From assembly GCA_964036315.1 (NCBI GenBank), contig OZ038500.1, forward strand, positions 58,080,946-58,144,945: a DNA stretch of 64,000 nucleotides, read 5' to 3'. Positions 44,000 through 54,939 of this stretch are shown one piece after another. The stretch's first letter is position 1. The number at the start of each line of letters is the position of its first letter. The position numbers and the translations under genes are program-made. The notes below the pieces were generated by a model that saw nothing but the letters and a program-made list of their open reading frames with translations, was not told where the DNA came from and did not search any database. Source of the DNA: Acanthosepion esculentum. Lineage: Eukaryota; Mollusca; Cephalopoda; Sepiida; Sepiidae.

Positions 44000-46002
44000 A
44001 GTTCACCCGAAACAAATCAGTAAGGCCACTAAGACATAAGGGGTTACTGGAAGAGATAGAAACAGGAACACTTATTAGGATGCGAGAACAAAAGAATAAT
44101 CAGGAGGAGAGTAGATAACGATTTACATTTACATTCGTACAGATAAAAGTTTGCTGTAAAGCATGGAGCCGGAAGTGAGTTCCCCAACCGGGAAGTGCAA
44201 GAAAAGAAACTGCTAGCATAGAATTTACAGTTACAGCTAGCCAGTTCATATGTAAATTGGTGAGACCTCATCGCAAGTCTAGTACTGTGCTTAAATTCAA
44301 AGAGTCTACTCACCATAGCGAAGAGCTCAACCGAATAATTACCATGTAAGTTTTTTATATAAAAAGCAAAGTTAGGCGACCTTACGGCGGTGAGAAAGTG
44401 ACTGAACCCAGACAGGGGCCAATAATATTGCTGATTGTTCTTTGGGTTTTATCAAGTAGCTCTAGATAGACAGCAGGAGCACCGGACCATTTATGGCAGT
44501 AATATTTTAAGTATGGACGAATGGTAGACATATAGATATGAAAGATATACTCTGGAGAGTAAAATCGTCTAGCACGGCACTGTGTGACCACTTTCCTAGC
44601 TGTTGATATAGCAATGTATTCACTATAGACATTCCACCTCATATCAGCCAAGAACGTTAGGCCAAGAAGTCACAGTGAATTACTTTCGTGGAGGTCAGCA
44701 TTAAACATGCTGGTAGAATGCAGAGAGGATTCTTTCAGATGATTAATAGAGAGCAGTTTTAGTCCTTTCTTGCTTTTTTTATTTTCTTCCTTTTATCTGT
44801 TTCCAATGTCACAACACGCACTTGGACGATAGAAACTGAAATTTATGGACGAAGAGCGTATCTCTCCATAGAGATTCCGTTTTAGAGGGAAGATCGGGCA
44901 AAGATACTCATGAGGAGTCATGAATGGAGTTGGAAGAGAGCAAACCATTATGCGTTATCTGTAGCAGATTACAATATTTCAAAGTGATTGAAGAGAGGAG
45001 GGATTGGGGATTTACTTGTTCAGTACCCTCTTACACAACCGCCAGTATTCTCTAGAACCAAACTTCCGAGAGCCTGTCCGGTGTCCCATTTCATCAAGGA
45101 ATAGCGACTTTTCCTCGTTGAGAACACGCTTAGACTGATTACGAACGGATACAAGGAAGCGTTTGGTATGATCCGAACAAAGTTGGTATAGCCACAAGTC
45201 ATTCCCGTGGTCTACAGTGGATGAACTGGCAGGAGTGAACAAATTAGATTGTGATTTCATTTGGTATTTCAGTACTCGCATGACAGCTTCGATGACAGCT
45301 CCACCCCGCCACGTTCAAGAAGAAATCCAGGTGCAAAGTTTTCAACGGGAATATTAAAAATATAATTCCCTGGGTCGCTGCAATGAGCTTGAACCAGTGC
45401 GTTGGTAACAAAAAAAATGTCTTGTTAATAGCGGGTTCGTGCCTAATGGACGACCGGAAATAATTTTCTAAAGCCGAATACCACGTGGTCAGAGTTGTCA
45501 AAAGGATAATTCTCAAGTACGACACTAGTCCGGGGTGGTGGTAAGGAAGAAGACGAGTAATTATTAGGGATACGAGCAGGGAAAAAAATCTACGTATTTG
45601 GGTGAGAGCTTTTGCAATGAGGAAATTCTTAGTTTGAAATGCCGGAGAGATCAGTGGCATTAGAGTGATGAAGACACTTTACATGATGATAATTGAAGTC
45701 ACCAAACTCGAATATACCCGCAGACAAATATATAGAGTGGGCATTGTCTATACTGTCAGATAATCTCTCTAGCCTGAAGCAGTTTAGAGATTAATGCTAA
45801 CAAAAAAGGATTAAGAAATACCTAAGCGAGCTTAATAGTGAAAGCTTGGCAAAAAATCTGGAGTCTCTAGAGAAAATTCCTTGACCTGCATTTCGGAGAT
45901 GTTCACAAACGTAGACACCAAGTCCGATGCATGTGGACACTAGAATACTTTCGATAGAGAGGACGGTAGCCACGAACAGAGAAATCAGTGGTAGAGATTA
46001 AA
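44000..46002 (-). pseudogene. CR1/Jockey-like LINE with endonuclease, linker and RT C-terminus
   Basis: The longest LINE copy. Minus-strand order from 46002 down: TDFSVRGYRPL-type EN strand, then IFEFGDFNYHH at about 45700 (APE endonuclease GDFN motif), ALTQIRRFF, FDNSDHVVFGF at about 45480 (SDH motif), linker VSVRNQSKRVLNEEKSLFLD and GSREYWRLCKRVLNK at about 45030, a large deletion of RT palm, then SINHLKESSL, ADMRWNVYSEYIAISTARKV, YMSTIRPYLKYYCHKWSGAP, LDKTQRTISNIIG and RLGNSLPAPCF to about 44100. Its endonuclease is split by the insertion at 46015-46649; the N-terminal part continues at 46662. Confidence 0.8.
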
Positions 46003-46014
46003 TAGTCGAGATTA
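46003..46014 (+). repeat. Target-site duplication, left copy
   Basis: TAGTCGAGATTA, identical to 46650-46661. On the minus strand it encodes part of the LINE endonuclease (..NLD), and the reading resumes across the insertion. Confidence 0.9.
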
Positions 46015-46649
46015 CAGTATTTACATTAGTCGGACTATTGTCATCATCTTTGTCGCCATTTTTGTCACAACGTTTCGGCCGTTGTACGCTTCGAAAATTT
46101 CGAACCGAACCCTTTATTTCGATCACTGGGGTAGACTGTTCTAGTTCCACGAGCCATGTTTGATGGATGTCAGTTATGTCGCCTTTATCCACTGTGCCAT
46201 GTGTCCTTGAAGACATCTGGGTTTGAATTTCTGAGTATTATAAACCTAATTTTTCAGTAACCATTTTTTACCAGTACTGATATTGCAATTTTGCTGTTAT
46301 GAAAAATTAGGTTTATAATAATAGGCGTTGGTTAGATCCAGTGACAGACCCAAAGAGTGAGTTCAATACCCGGTTCAGGCAGTGGAGAACTTTCAGAGGC
46401 AAAATTAGCAGGAGATAACTGATAACTGACATCCATCAAACATGGCTCGTGGAACTAGAACAGTCTACCCCAGTGATCGAAATAAAGGGTTCGGTTCGAA
46501 ATTCCAACCACCTGAAGAAGGCCGGAGCGTACAACGACCGAAACGTTGTGACAAAAATGGCGACAAAAATGGCGACAAAGATGAGGACAATAGTCCGACT
46601 GATGTAAATACTGTACATAATACCTCATCTCAGAAATATAGACATACTC
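46015..46649 (+). mobile_element. Family B element inserted in a LINE endonuclease, inverted partial plus direct copy
   Basis: 635 bp between perfect 12-bp TSDs. Left part: minus-strand partial copy (46234-46015) with the Arg-tRNA-like start GGACACATGGCACAGTGGAT and an internal deletion. Centre: a perfect 21-bp inverted repeat (46235-46255 and 46300-46320) with 44-nt loop. Right part: plus-strand copy with the B-box but not the A-box, and a hammerhead-like core (CTGAAGA 46512, GAAA 46540). It encodes no protein. The TSD and inverted partial copy fit a Penelope-type endonuclease/RT in trans. Confidence 0.8.
46504..46552 (+). ncRNA. Hammerhead-like core, family B copy at 46.5 kb
   Basis: CTGAAGA 46512-46518, stem II GGCCG/CGACC (one mismatch), GAAA 46540-46543, then ACGTT; stem I CAC/GTG. 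Same weaknesses as at 6.4 kb (extra base before stem II, minimal stem III). Confidence 0.45.
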
Positions 46650-46661
46650 TAGTCGAGATTA
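46650..46661 (+). repeat. Target-site duplication, right copy
   Basis: TAGTCGAGATTA, identical to 46003-46014. Confidence 0.9.
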
Positions 46662-46775
46662 GTTTCACAGAGGGCTAGGGTGACCGGAGACAGTTCTATG
46701 AGAAACGATTCTATGCTGCAGGAATTAGTACGAATAGAACGAAGGTTAGGGAAAGAAACGTTGAAAGGTTTAGGT
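46662..46775 (-). pseudogene. CR1/Jockey-like LINE endonuclease N-terminus, displaced by insertion
   Basis: Minus strand reads PFNVSFPNLRSIRTNSCSIE then LALCETNL and D, the first strands of this LINE's APE endonuclease (N-L-RS-- ... ALCETNL). It continues in the segment ending at 46002 across the family B insertion. Confidence 0.75.
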
Positions 46776-46879
46776 AGTTTATTTGTAAACCGGTTTAATT
46801 TTAGGCACATGCACACATACATACTTACACAAAGCCTATGCACAGGCAAAAATAAAGACATGCACATCTATAAACTCTT

Positions 46880-47280
46880 CTATGGTTGACATGGAGCCTA
46901 CTTGTTCAGAAATATAGAAACTATCAAATCCGATTTTCCTAGATTAATGATTACAGGTAATTAAAGCGAATGAATCCTGTAGGTCTTAAAAAAAAAGGAT
47001 TATTTATCAAATATTATATAATGGCGTTACAGGATCACGAACAAAGAACTGTACTAAATAACAGAAACATAATCACTTGAAGACTTTCGAAAATAACGAC
47101 AACTAAAATGGATAGAACATGTAACTAGAAGGGAAAATAATGATATAATCAAGATGTTGTGCTTCCACAATACCTTAAACAAAAGGTCGGAAAGGAAACT
47201 CATATCAATACAAGAAGTATCGATTAGAATAAGTGAACGCGCCAGGCATATTCTTCGGAATAAAGTATGATGAGAAAGTT
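46880..47280 (+). pseudogene. Non-LTR retrotransposon C-terminal remnant, family with WIEHVTRREN
   Basis: Reads WIEHVTRRENNDIIKML, HNTLNKRSERKLISIQ-like residues, homologous to 57140-57490. WxGHVxRM-type motifs are common near the C-terminus of RTE/CR1-related RTs. About 180 bp of shared upstream sequence confirms the repeat family. Confidence 0.55.
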
Positions 47281-47384
47281 TTATGAGGCTCAGGCGTAAA
47301 TAACGCTAAATGGTTGTCCAATGAACCACAAAATTTTCCCGTATGGAAACACCAAATCATAGTTACCACAGATACAGACACTGG

Positions 47385-47494
<110 letters not shown>

Positions 47495-47876
47495 CATATA
47501 TATATATGTTCTGTTAACAGATGTAATGTGTCAATGTCTGGATTTCCTTTAAAAATTTAAATTTGAAAGAATAGAAATGTTACATCTAACTCAATCATGT
47601 CCCTCTACCCCCTTCACTCCCTCACTTCATTAATTTACTTATTACTGCCCGTCATAAATGCGTAAATTTCTTTTCATTTTTCGTTTCAACCTTTGGAAAT
47701 AAAATCTGATGATCCGCTGTCCTTTAAAAGGGCTGTGGTGAAATAATTTATTATATAGAACCTTAAAGTGGTCTGTTTTTATTTAAATTATTAGCTCTGA
47801 TTTACATTGAGCTCTCTGGATTTTATCCTCCTTGGGTCTACCCATACCGATTACCTAGTTTTTCGTACACTAAAAA

Positions 47877-47880
<4 letters not shown>

Positions 47881-47949
<69 letters not shown>
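47881..47949. repeat. (TA)n microsatellite
   Basis: 69 bp TA, directly preceding the second Penelope-like remnant. Confidence 0.98.
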
Positions 47950-47952
<3 letters not shown>

Positions 47953-48206
47953 AATACATTCACAAATGCAACAAAGGTAAATTTAAAATTATAACACTAT
48001 ATAAAACAGACAATTCTCCTTTTTTACAAATTCAAGATAAAGCTTCTTACATTAATTTAAACCAGCACCACACAAATCATAATCCCACACACAGAAGCAC
48101 ATGACATACATACATAGTGGCAAAACATACTACTCGGATTATATATACACACATACTAGCAAAAGCAAACACACTAGATGGACCACACACTAGACGAATC
48201 ACAGAC

Positions 48207-48208
<2 letters not shown>

Positions 48209-48253
<45 letters not shown>

Positions 48254-48260
48254 CACACAT
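48209..48260. repeat. (CA)n microsatellite
   Basis: About 50 bp CA with one AAAC interruption. Confidence 0.95.
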
Positions 48261-48344
48261 GAATCCTACACACCATACAAATTGTGTGTGCATATATACT
48301 AATAGCGTCTAATAAAACAATATGGATATATGTGTGGAGAAGTA

Positions 48345-48377
<33 letters not shown>

Positions 48378-48442
48378 CTAGCAAAAGCATATAGAAAATA
48401 TAAGAAAAAAAATTTCCTTAAATAATAGGTGGAAATAATTAT

Positions 48443-48487
48443 TCTTTGCCTGATGAAGGTCATGACCCGAAACGCGTGTAGCAAAGA
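48443..48487 (+). ncRNA. Hammerhead ribozyme, family C copy 2
   Basis: Stem I TCTTTGC (48443-48449) pairs perfectly with GCAAAGA (48481-48487). Core CTGATGA 48450-48456; stem II GGTC..GACC with a tight loop; GAAA 48469-48472; stem III ACGCGTGT (one G-U); H17 is A 48480. Compared with copy 1, the second stem-I pair changes A-U to G-C on both sides. Confidence 0.8.
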
Positions 48488-48552
48488 TAAGAAAAATAAA
48501 GTATATATTTAAAAAATCCGCATTATAACCAAAAACGTGTGCAGTTTCTCTT

Positions 48553-48553
<1 letters not shown>

Positions 48554-48610
<57 letters not shown>

Positions 48611-48618
48611 TTACATAC

Positions 48619-48712
<94 letters not shown>
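48554..48712. repeat. (TA)n-(TA)n-(TG)n compound microsatellite
   Basis: Two TA blocks (about 55 bp each) separated by CTTACATACACAAA, then TG about 28 bp. Confidence 0.97.
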
Positions 48713-48717
<5 letters not shown>

Positions 48718-49689
48718 ATGAGATTACTCGAGTATATAGTCCGGTAGATGCGAATAAATAAATATATTGTTTAATAAGTAAACAGATTATCTACTCAAAT
48801 ATGGGTATCCAGAAAAAAATAACATTTGAACTATATAATAAAATATGTTGCATTAATAAATAAAAAAATCTATTCCTCAATATATCTGTGTGTGTATGTG
48901 CGCGCTCGTGCGCGGTTAAAAGGTAACAAATAGGAAAAAAATTATAAATAGCAAAATAACCTATACAACAACAACAGCACCACTAACCACCACCAGCAAC
49001 AATAATAATAATAATAACGATCATAAAATTCAGTCAACACACACAAATATCCTCACCGCAAATTTCTTGATATACATGTTTTTTTTTTCTTCGATGATAA
49101 AACAAAACAATTTTACTTTCAGGTTTTGTGCGATGGTACCTCTCCTGTCCCTTGTAGCTCCATGCAATATTTAACTTTTTACCATCCCGTCTTGTCCCTG
49201 CAAACAAATCGATTCACAAAAACTCATTTCCTTTTACTCTGCCTTGCTTTAATAAATCCCGTGAGTTTTAAAGTTTTCAAATCTTCTTCCCTTCATATGT
49301 TTCTTTATTTAAAGTATAAGTAATACTGGAGTTCATTTTCTTTAAGTCCCTCGTTTCTCACATGTTTAGTTGATGGTACTCGTCGCATCCGCCTGCACAA
49401 TTTCATCCCAGTCGCTTCGAGTCACGTCTTTATGCGTAAGGAAATTGCAAGATTATTACTCCTATTCTGTTGTAGAAATTTTCTTTTTATTGTTAGGTAC
49501 AATGAGCGTTCAAGATGGAAGAGTCGTCGATAAAACCGACTAAATATATGACCTCCAATTTAACCGAACGTATTGCGTGAAAAAATGTTGCGTAGCACAT
49601 TAGACGTTACAGGAAATTCTTTCTGGTACGTTATTCGTCCCAATTCAATATAATTTTATTCGAGAATTTAGGAAAGAAATGGATCTATT
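48713..49689. other. No recognisable feature
   Basis: AT-rich, with short (AAT)n near 49000. The open frame at 49126-49323 has no recognisable domain. Confidence 0.3.
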
Positions 49690-50080
49690 TGCCATCAAAA
49701 TGTGTCTTGCAGGACCTCATACGGGTGTTGAGACGCCATCAAAACTGGGTGTCATATGGTGTAAAAGTAGCTATTCTATGACAGCATGAACTGACGCTGA
49801 TGGGATACCATAGGTGCGTCTTATATGCCATCAAGAGAGTATATTTTATGAAATCAAGTTATCACTTATGTATCATCATAATTTGCGGCTTATGAGGCAG
49901 CGTAAGTGCGTCTTATACGCTGCCAAATTACGATATTACATGCTATAGAATTAGCTGTTGTATGTCATCATAATATGCGGTTTATGGGGCTTCATAAGAG
50001 AGTCTTAGACGCCATCAAAATACGATATCTTATGGCGTAAATTTTGCATCTTATATGCTATTAAACACGATCAGTCGCAA
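49690..50080 (+). repeat. Degenerate minisatellite, about 95-bp period
   Basis: GCGTCTTATATGCCATCA (49812), GCGTCTTATACGCTGCCA (49910) and AGTCTTAGACGCCATCA (50002) mark units 92-98 bp apart, with internal sub-repeats of CATCATAAT.TGCGG.TTATG.G. Copies are about 70-80% similar by eye. Confidence 0.75.
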
Positions 50081-50145
50081 AACAAATAGTTACCTGTAGC
50101 GTTGATAAAAGTGTAAAATGTATTTGAATTCCGTGGAGGAGAGCG

Positions 50146-50340
50146 ATGGGGATTTCACGGGGAAAAGGATCATATTTGTCTTTTTCCGCAGAACTTTTTC
50201 TCTGTGTTCTCGCCGCGCTTTGTGTTCAATACACTTGTTTATTCGATCGTAGCGATGATCGATTTCTTAACGAGAGATTTATTGTCCAAGATGTAATTGA
50301 TAACATCAGTTGGGAGTTGTTTGAAAAGAAAAATTACTGA
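50146..50340 (+). CDS. Candidate small ORF or first exon with hydrophobic segment
   Basis: A 64-codon frame from ATG to TGA. Residues about 14-32 (AELFLCVLAALCVQYTCLF) are hydrophobic, like a signal peptide or anchor, followed by an acidic, polar tail (FDRSDDRFLNERFIVQDVID). Unlike neighbouring frames it has mixed codon use with several CpG codons and is not built on a repeat. I recognise no family; a chance open frame is quite possible. Confidence 0.2.
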   Translation: MGISRGKGSYLSFSAELFLCVLAALCVQYTCLFDRSDDRFLNERFIVQDVIDNISWELFEKKNY

Positions 50341-50402
50341 AGTGATGATGTTTTTTAAATAGAGTTTTTTTTTGTTGTTTTGTTTTGTTTTTAAATTTAC
50401 GG

Positions 50403-51138
50403 CGTGGGTGTTTACGAAGAAGACGACGATAATTTAAGAAGTGAAAGAATAAAAGAAGAAGGAAAAACGTGCGAAAGGATAACAAGTGAAAAGAAAACGA
50501 ATAGTGTAATGGGAGAATAGAAGTTAAAAAAAGAAAGGTTAAAAGTAGATAAGAAAAGAAAAGAAAAGAAAAACAGAAAAGTATTAATACAGGGACGTAA
50601 AGGAGATAGAAAAACAAAAAAGATCAAACGAAGGAGAAAAAGGAAAATACAAAGAAGGAGAAAAGAACAAATAAAAGTGTAAAAATAGAGATAATGATAG
50701 AAGATAAATAGAACAGCAATAATTACAAGAAAATGTCGAAGAAAAAAGAAAAATACTAAAGTAAAAATGAGTGATGACAAATTAAGAGATAAATGCATTT
50801 CGAAGAATATCAGTGTCAAGTAGAAAAGAATGAGAGAAATCGATGAGGAATAGTAGTGAATTCCGTATTTCAAAGAAAAGAGTATAAAGAAAAGAAAGAA
50901 AGAAAATTTGAAAAGGCAGAGAAAATAAATAATATTGAAGAGGGTTGTTAGAAAAACGAAAGAAAGAAAGATATGAAAAGTTAAAGAAAAGAAATAACAT
51001 TACATAGTACATTTAGAAAGACAGAAAGAAAAGGTAGACAGAGTAAGATTATACATAGTAGAAGAAAAAAGAAGGAAAGATAGGTTAGAAAAGAAAGAAG
51101 AAAAATTACTGAGATTATAAAAGAAAGAAAGAAAGAAA

Positions 51139-51171
<33 letters not shown>

Positions 51172-51174
51172 GAA

Positions 51175-51207
<33 letters not shown>

Positions 51208-51330
51208 GAAGAAAGAAAGAAAGGAAGAAAGAAAGAAAGAAAGGAAGGAAGGAAGGAAGAAAGAAAGAAAGGACGGAAGAAAGGAAGGAAGGAAGGAAGA
51301 AAGAAAGAAAGAAAGAAAGGAAGGAAGGAA

Positions 51331-51363
<33 letters not shown>

Positions 51364-51414
51364 GAAGAAAGAAAGAAAGAAAGAAAGGAAGAAAGAAAGA
51401 AAGAAAGAAAGGAA

Positions 51415-51447
<33 letters not shown>

Positions 51448-51450
51448 GAA

Positions 51451-51484
<34 letters not shown>

Positions 51485-51498
51485 ATGAAAGGAAGGAA

Positions 51499-51539
<41 letters not shown>

Positions 51540-51904
51540 GAAGAAAGAAAGAAAGAAAGAAAGGAAGGAAGAAAGAAAGAAAGAAAGAAAAAGTAGAAAG
51601 ATATTTACAAAGGATAAAAATAACATTATAGAGGGAGGGCTAGAAAAAAAAACAAAGAAAAAAGCATTACTGAGTCAGAAGAGAAAGAAAGAACGAAATA
51701 ATATTAAATACGGTACAAAAGAAAGAAAGAAAGAAAGAAAGAAAGAAAAAGACGGAGAAACACAAACAAGAAATGAATCAAAAGAAAAAAAAATCAGCTA
51801 TTTGGTTTACAGCAAAAGAAAACTCTAATGACGGATACAGATTTCGTCTTTACAATTGGGAGAAACATATCTTTTTTGGCAGGCCGAACATTTGCTAAGA
51901 AGGA

Positions 51905-51940
<36 letters not shown>

Positions 51941-52260
51941 AAGGAAGAAGAGAAAAAGAAAGAAGAAATATAAAAAGAATGAACGAAGGAACGAAAAAAA
52001 CAGAATGGAAGTAAGGAAGAATAAAGTTCGTATCGTCAAGGGGGAAAAGCCATAATGAAAATAAAAGAAATGACAGCAAAAGCAAACAAAGTTAAAACAG
52101 ATGATTAAGAAAGAAGAAAAAGAATTTAGAAAAATGAAGAAGTTCTACAAGAGAGGGGGGTAAAATAACAATGGCAAAATCAAGAAGGAGAATTAGTAGA
52201 AAAAAGACCGAGGAAAGGAGATTGAAAAAAAGAAAAACAAAACAGACGAAGAATTCCTAA
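50403..52260 (+). repeat. Extended polypurine tract with (GAAA)n/(GGAA)n core
   Basis: Over about 1.85 kb the plus strand is overwhelmingly A and G. The core 51120-51590 is nearly pure GAAA/GGAA (about 470 bp), with smaller (GAAA)n runs at 51720-51748 and 51902-51937. The long FFLS/SFFL open frame on the minus strand is the translation of this array. Confidence 0.92.
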
Positions 52261-52559
52261 ATCAAGTGACGAGGTCATTGGTGACGCCATTGAATTTCCG
52301 TGTTTACCGATCAGATATTTCTTATTTTTTTATGATCGTCTTTGATCTTTAATCTGTATTGATCATCGATATGCAAATGCACTGATATTATCGGCTTTTA
52401 TGTCAATATTTTATAGAAAAGATTTGCATCTAAAAAAAAAAACTTTTTGAAAAGGTAGGCAGAGTAGAACACAACTCTTTGACTCGACAAATAAATAAGC
52501 TATATTAAGGTGGCTACGCCCAGTGCTGAAAACGACCCTTCTATCCATCACTTTTTATT

Positions 52560-53300
52560 AGTACAGGGTGCGATGGGTAAATTGTCGCAATTTTATATTT
52601 TGAATTTCGCGCATGCGCGTTGTTTGTTTTTGCTGTTGCCGACTGCACAGTATAGTAGTGTCAGGTGGGCACTGTGAGAAAAAGAGCATCATGATACAAT
52701 TCACTCCGATAGAAATTTGGAAACGGCATACTGTACTCTTTGGCATTCGCGTCGGAAACTCTAATATGATCATTTCAAGGTGATTCGGTGTCAATCTGAG
52801 GACAAAGCAGAGGATTCATAAAGATTTTGATGAGTCTAATGGTGATTACGAATGTATGGCAACACGGAAAACTCATTCTGTTCACTTCCTGAATTTGTTG
52901 GTGCGGGTCTCAGACTCAAAGAGCCTGAAAGTGGCTTACATGAAGTGCCTTGTGAAAGTAGTGCTACGCAGGGTGAAGAGGGTGACTGCTGGAAGTTCCT
53001 TTGCACATGAGCAGAAGAACCCAGTCATGGTAACTAGACAATTTCTGCATCCACATCACCCGTTACATATGGCAATCTAACTCCCCAGACTGCAAACCTG
53101 TTGATTATTATGGGTGGGGCGCAGTTGAACGAGAAACCAGTAAAACCCTTTTTAACACCAAAGATGAACAGAAGGCAAAGATTATGGCAGTATTCATCAA
53201 TTTAAACACGGAGTCTGTACAAAAGAGTTTCAGGAGATTCCGAAGCCATCTGGAGTTCGTGGCGATTTTATTGAATAAAGTTACTCGGTCATATTTCAAG
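52560..53300 (+). pseudogene. Mariner-like transposase pseudogene with 5' TIR
   Basis: TA followed by CAGGGTGCGATGGGTAAATT at 52563, a mariner-like TIR. Coding pieces: MIQFTPIEIWKRHTVLFGIR (HTH region), QRIHKDFDESNGDYE, then YMKCLVKVVLRRVKRVTAGS (catalytic core), SPDCKPVDYYGWGAVERET (the D34D block, with SPD present) and SVQKSFRRFRSHLE at the end. Internal deletions, stops and no 3' TIR. The GCGCATGCGCG palindrome at 52610 lies in the 5' UTR. Confidence 0.75.
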
Positions 53301-54200
53301 ATATTTTTGAGTAATTTTGGTAAATATATCTGTTACAATGAGATGTCAGTGTCATTTTCATTTTTGCGCAAATTTAGACGACAATTTATTCATCGCAACC
53401 TGTCCATTATAAATAATTTCATTATGCAAACCAACGGTTTCATAATAAATTTTAATGATGTTAGTAAAATATTAACGTTATTGTAGTGTTGCATTAATGA
53501 CTGCCTAATTCGCACTGATATTTTTTTTCTGCGGTATTAGCTTGAAACTCACTTTAAACTAACCTTGTGTCACATTTGGTAACGACATGGGCGGACTAAA
53601 AAAAATCATCTTCCTGTATGCGAGATAAACGTCACCCGCTGGAATGATAAAATACGTAGGATAGCACAGTCGTATCTATATGACAGATATATTGTATGAT
53701 TGTTAGCTTATATCTGTTCAGATTAAAGATATTGATTATACATTATTTCGCGAATGTTAAGTTTTATTACAGAAACAAAGGTCAATAAATATTTTTATTT
53801 CAGCATAACTCCAAAATATCAGGCAGATCGGGAAGTAATTGCATATTTCAAAGCTATTTAACGCGAGTAAGCAAACCTGACAAAATGTCGGCTGAATGTC
53901 AGGAAACGACGTTTAGATATATTTTATCATCTCTTCTATTTAGGTGTTCGAAAAGTAATTACGTATTTCACCGGGATGTATTATAATTTAAACAAACATT
54001 AAAGCATCAACGTTTCTTGGTAGGTAACTTGATGCAGAATTAGTTTATCGCTTCTTCTATTCGACAAAGTGTCGTTTATTGCGCATTTCATAGGTTAATT
54101 GGGAAAACTTGCAAAGAATGAATTTGGCTAAACATCATCGGCATTCACTCAACCGGTAATTTTAAATTGACAGGCAAACGCTCTTATAAGGTATGGCAAT
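53301..54200. other. No recognisable feature
   Basis: AT-rich sequence; no motif found. Confidence 0.35.
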
Positions 54201-54229
54201 AATTGTCTGTGCATAGCAAGGGCGAAAGT

Positions 54230-54720
54230 ATGGAGCTCTCAATGAGGATTAAACTGACTACTCAGTCATAACTAATCTAGAGAGACAAACATCCAAAGAA
54301 TGGTCGAAGTGCCCGCTGTGGTTTACTAGGCATAGTTGCGGTACGTGGCCTAGATTAGGGAGGACCCAGTGAGCATCGAACTCACTATTCAGCCGTGATC
54401 TAGCGTGAAAAGCTTTCTCACCATTACACTAATTCGAAGTGCTCCGTAAATGATTTCCTAAGCGTAGCTTAGACGTGCCACAAGGCCGAAAATGTAGAGC
54501 TCCCAGTGAGTAACGAACTCGCTACTTGGTCGTAACTGATCTCCGCGACCAACTTGGCTAGCTATTACACCGCGTCAAAATAGTACCTAAATGATTTTCT
54601 AACCGTAGCTTAGATGTGACACAAACTCGAAAGTGTGGGGCACTCAGTGAGGATCGAACTCGCTAGTCGTAACTCCTAAAGCGAGACACGCTTGCTAACC
54701 ATTACACTACGTCTGACTGC
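54230..54720 (-). repeat. Tandem array of four tRNA-like SINE modules
   Basis: On the minus strand, B-box-like sites recur at 54661-54651 (GAGTTCGATCC), 54520-54510, 54383-54373 (GAGTTCGATGC) and about 54255, spaced 127-141 bp. Three have an A-box-like partner (GTAGTGTAATGGTTAGC at 54710-54694; CGGTGTAATAGCTAGCC; TTAGTGTAATGGTGAGA). Each module ends with GTGCCACAAGGCC-like sequence. The first module has a perfect B box. Confidence 0.7.
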
Positions 54721-54939
54721 CCGCGCTCATATGAGATAGGTTGGAGTAGTTTGTGATATACCGTGTCGTATGAGCTAATCAACGTTTCTGTTTGGTCATC
54801 GCCAGTAACCGCTGGTCTACCGGAAAGTTTCCCGTCTTCTGTATTAAAACCTCTAATTTTGAATCTGTCGAAGCTCTTGCAAACATTACTCTCAGAAATA
54901 TAACCGTCTTCCTGAACGGTATATATCCTTTTGAAATAA

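Larger units (their letters stand above)
47950..48553 (+). mobile_element. Family C Penelope-like remnant, copy 2, with hammerhead
   Basis: Begins with coding for LYKTDNSPFLQIQDKASYIN (compare IYQTDNYSYLQIQEKSFIN at 41.3 kb), the end of the GIY-YIG domain, then ATCCCACACACAGAAGCACA, (CA)n, AATAGGTGGAAATAATTATT, the hammerhead, GAAAAATAAAGTATATATTT, CATTATAACCAAAAACGTGT and (TA)n. Same order as 41.0-42.3 kb; bracketed by (TA)n on both sides. Confidence 0.7.

Noticed and set aside
45244..45660. 138-codon hydrophobic minus-strand open frame
   Set aside because: The LINE endonuclease motifs (GDFN, SDH) lie in neighbouring frames over the same interval, so this frame is a frameshifted mixture.
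51000..51626. 208-codon minus-strand open frame of F, L and S
   Set aside because: Pure translation of the (GAAA)n/(GGAA)n array; no start context or non-repeat sequence of substance.
54650..54712. tRNA gene on the minus strand with perfect B box
   Set aside because: Part of a tandem of decayed modules; no matching acceptor stem, so treated as SINE.
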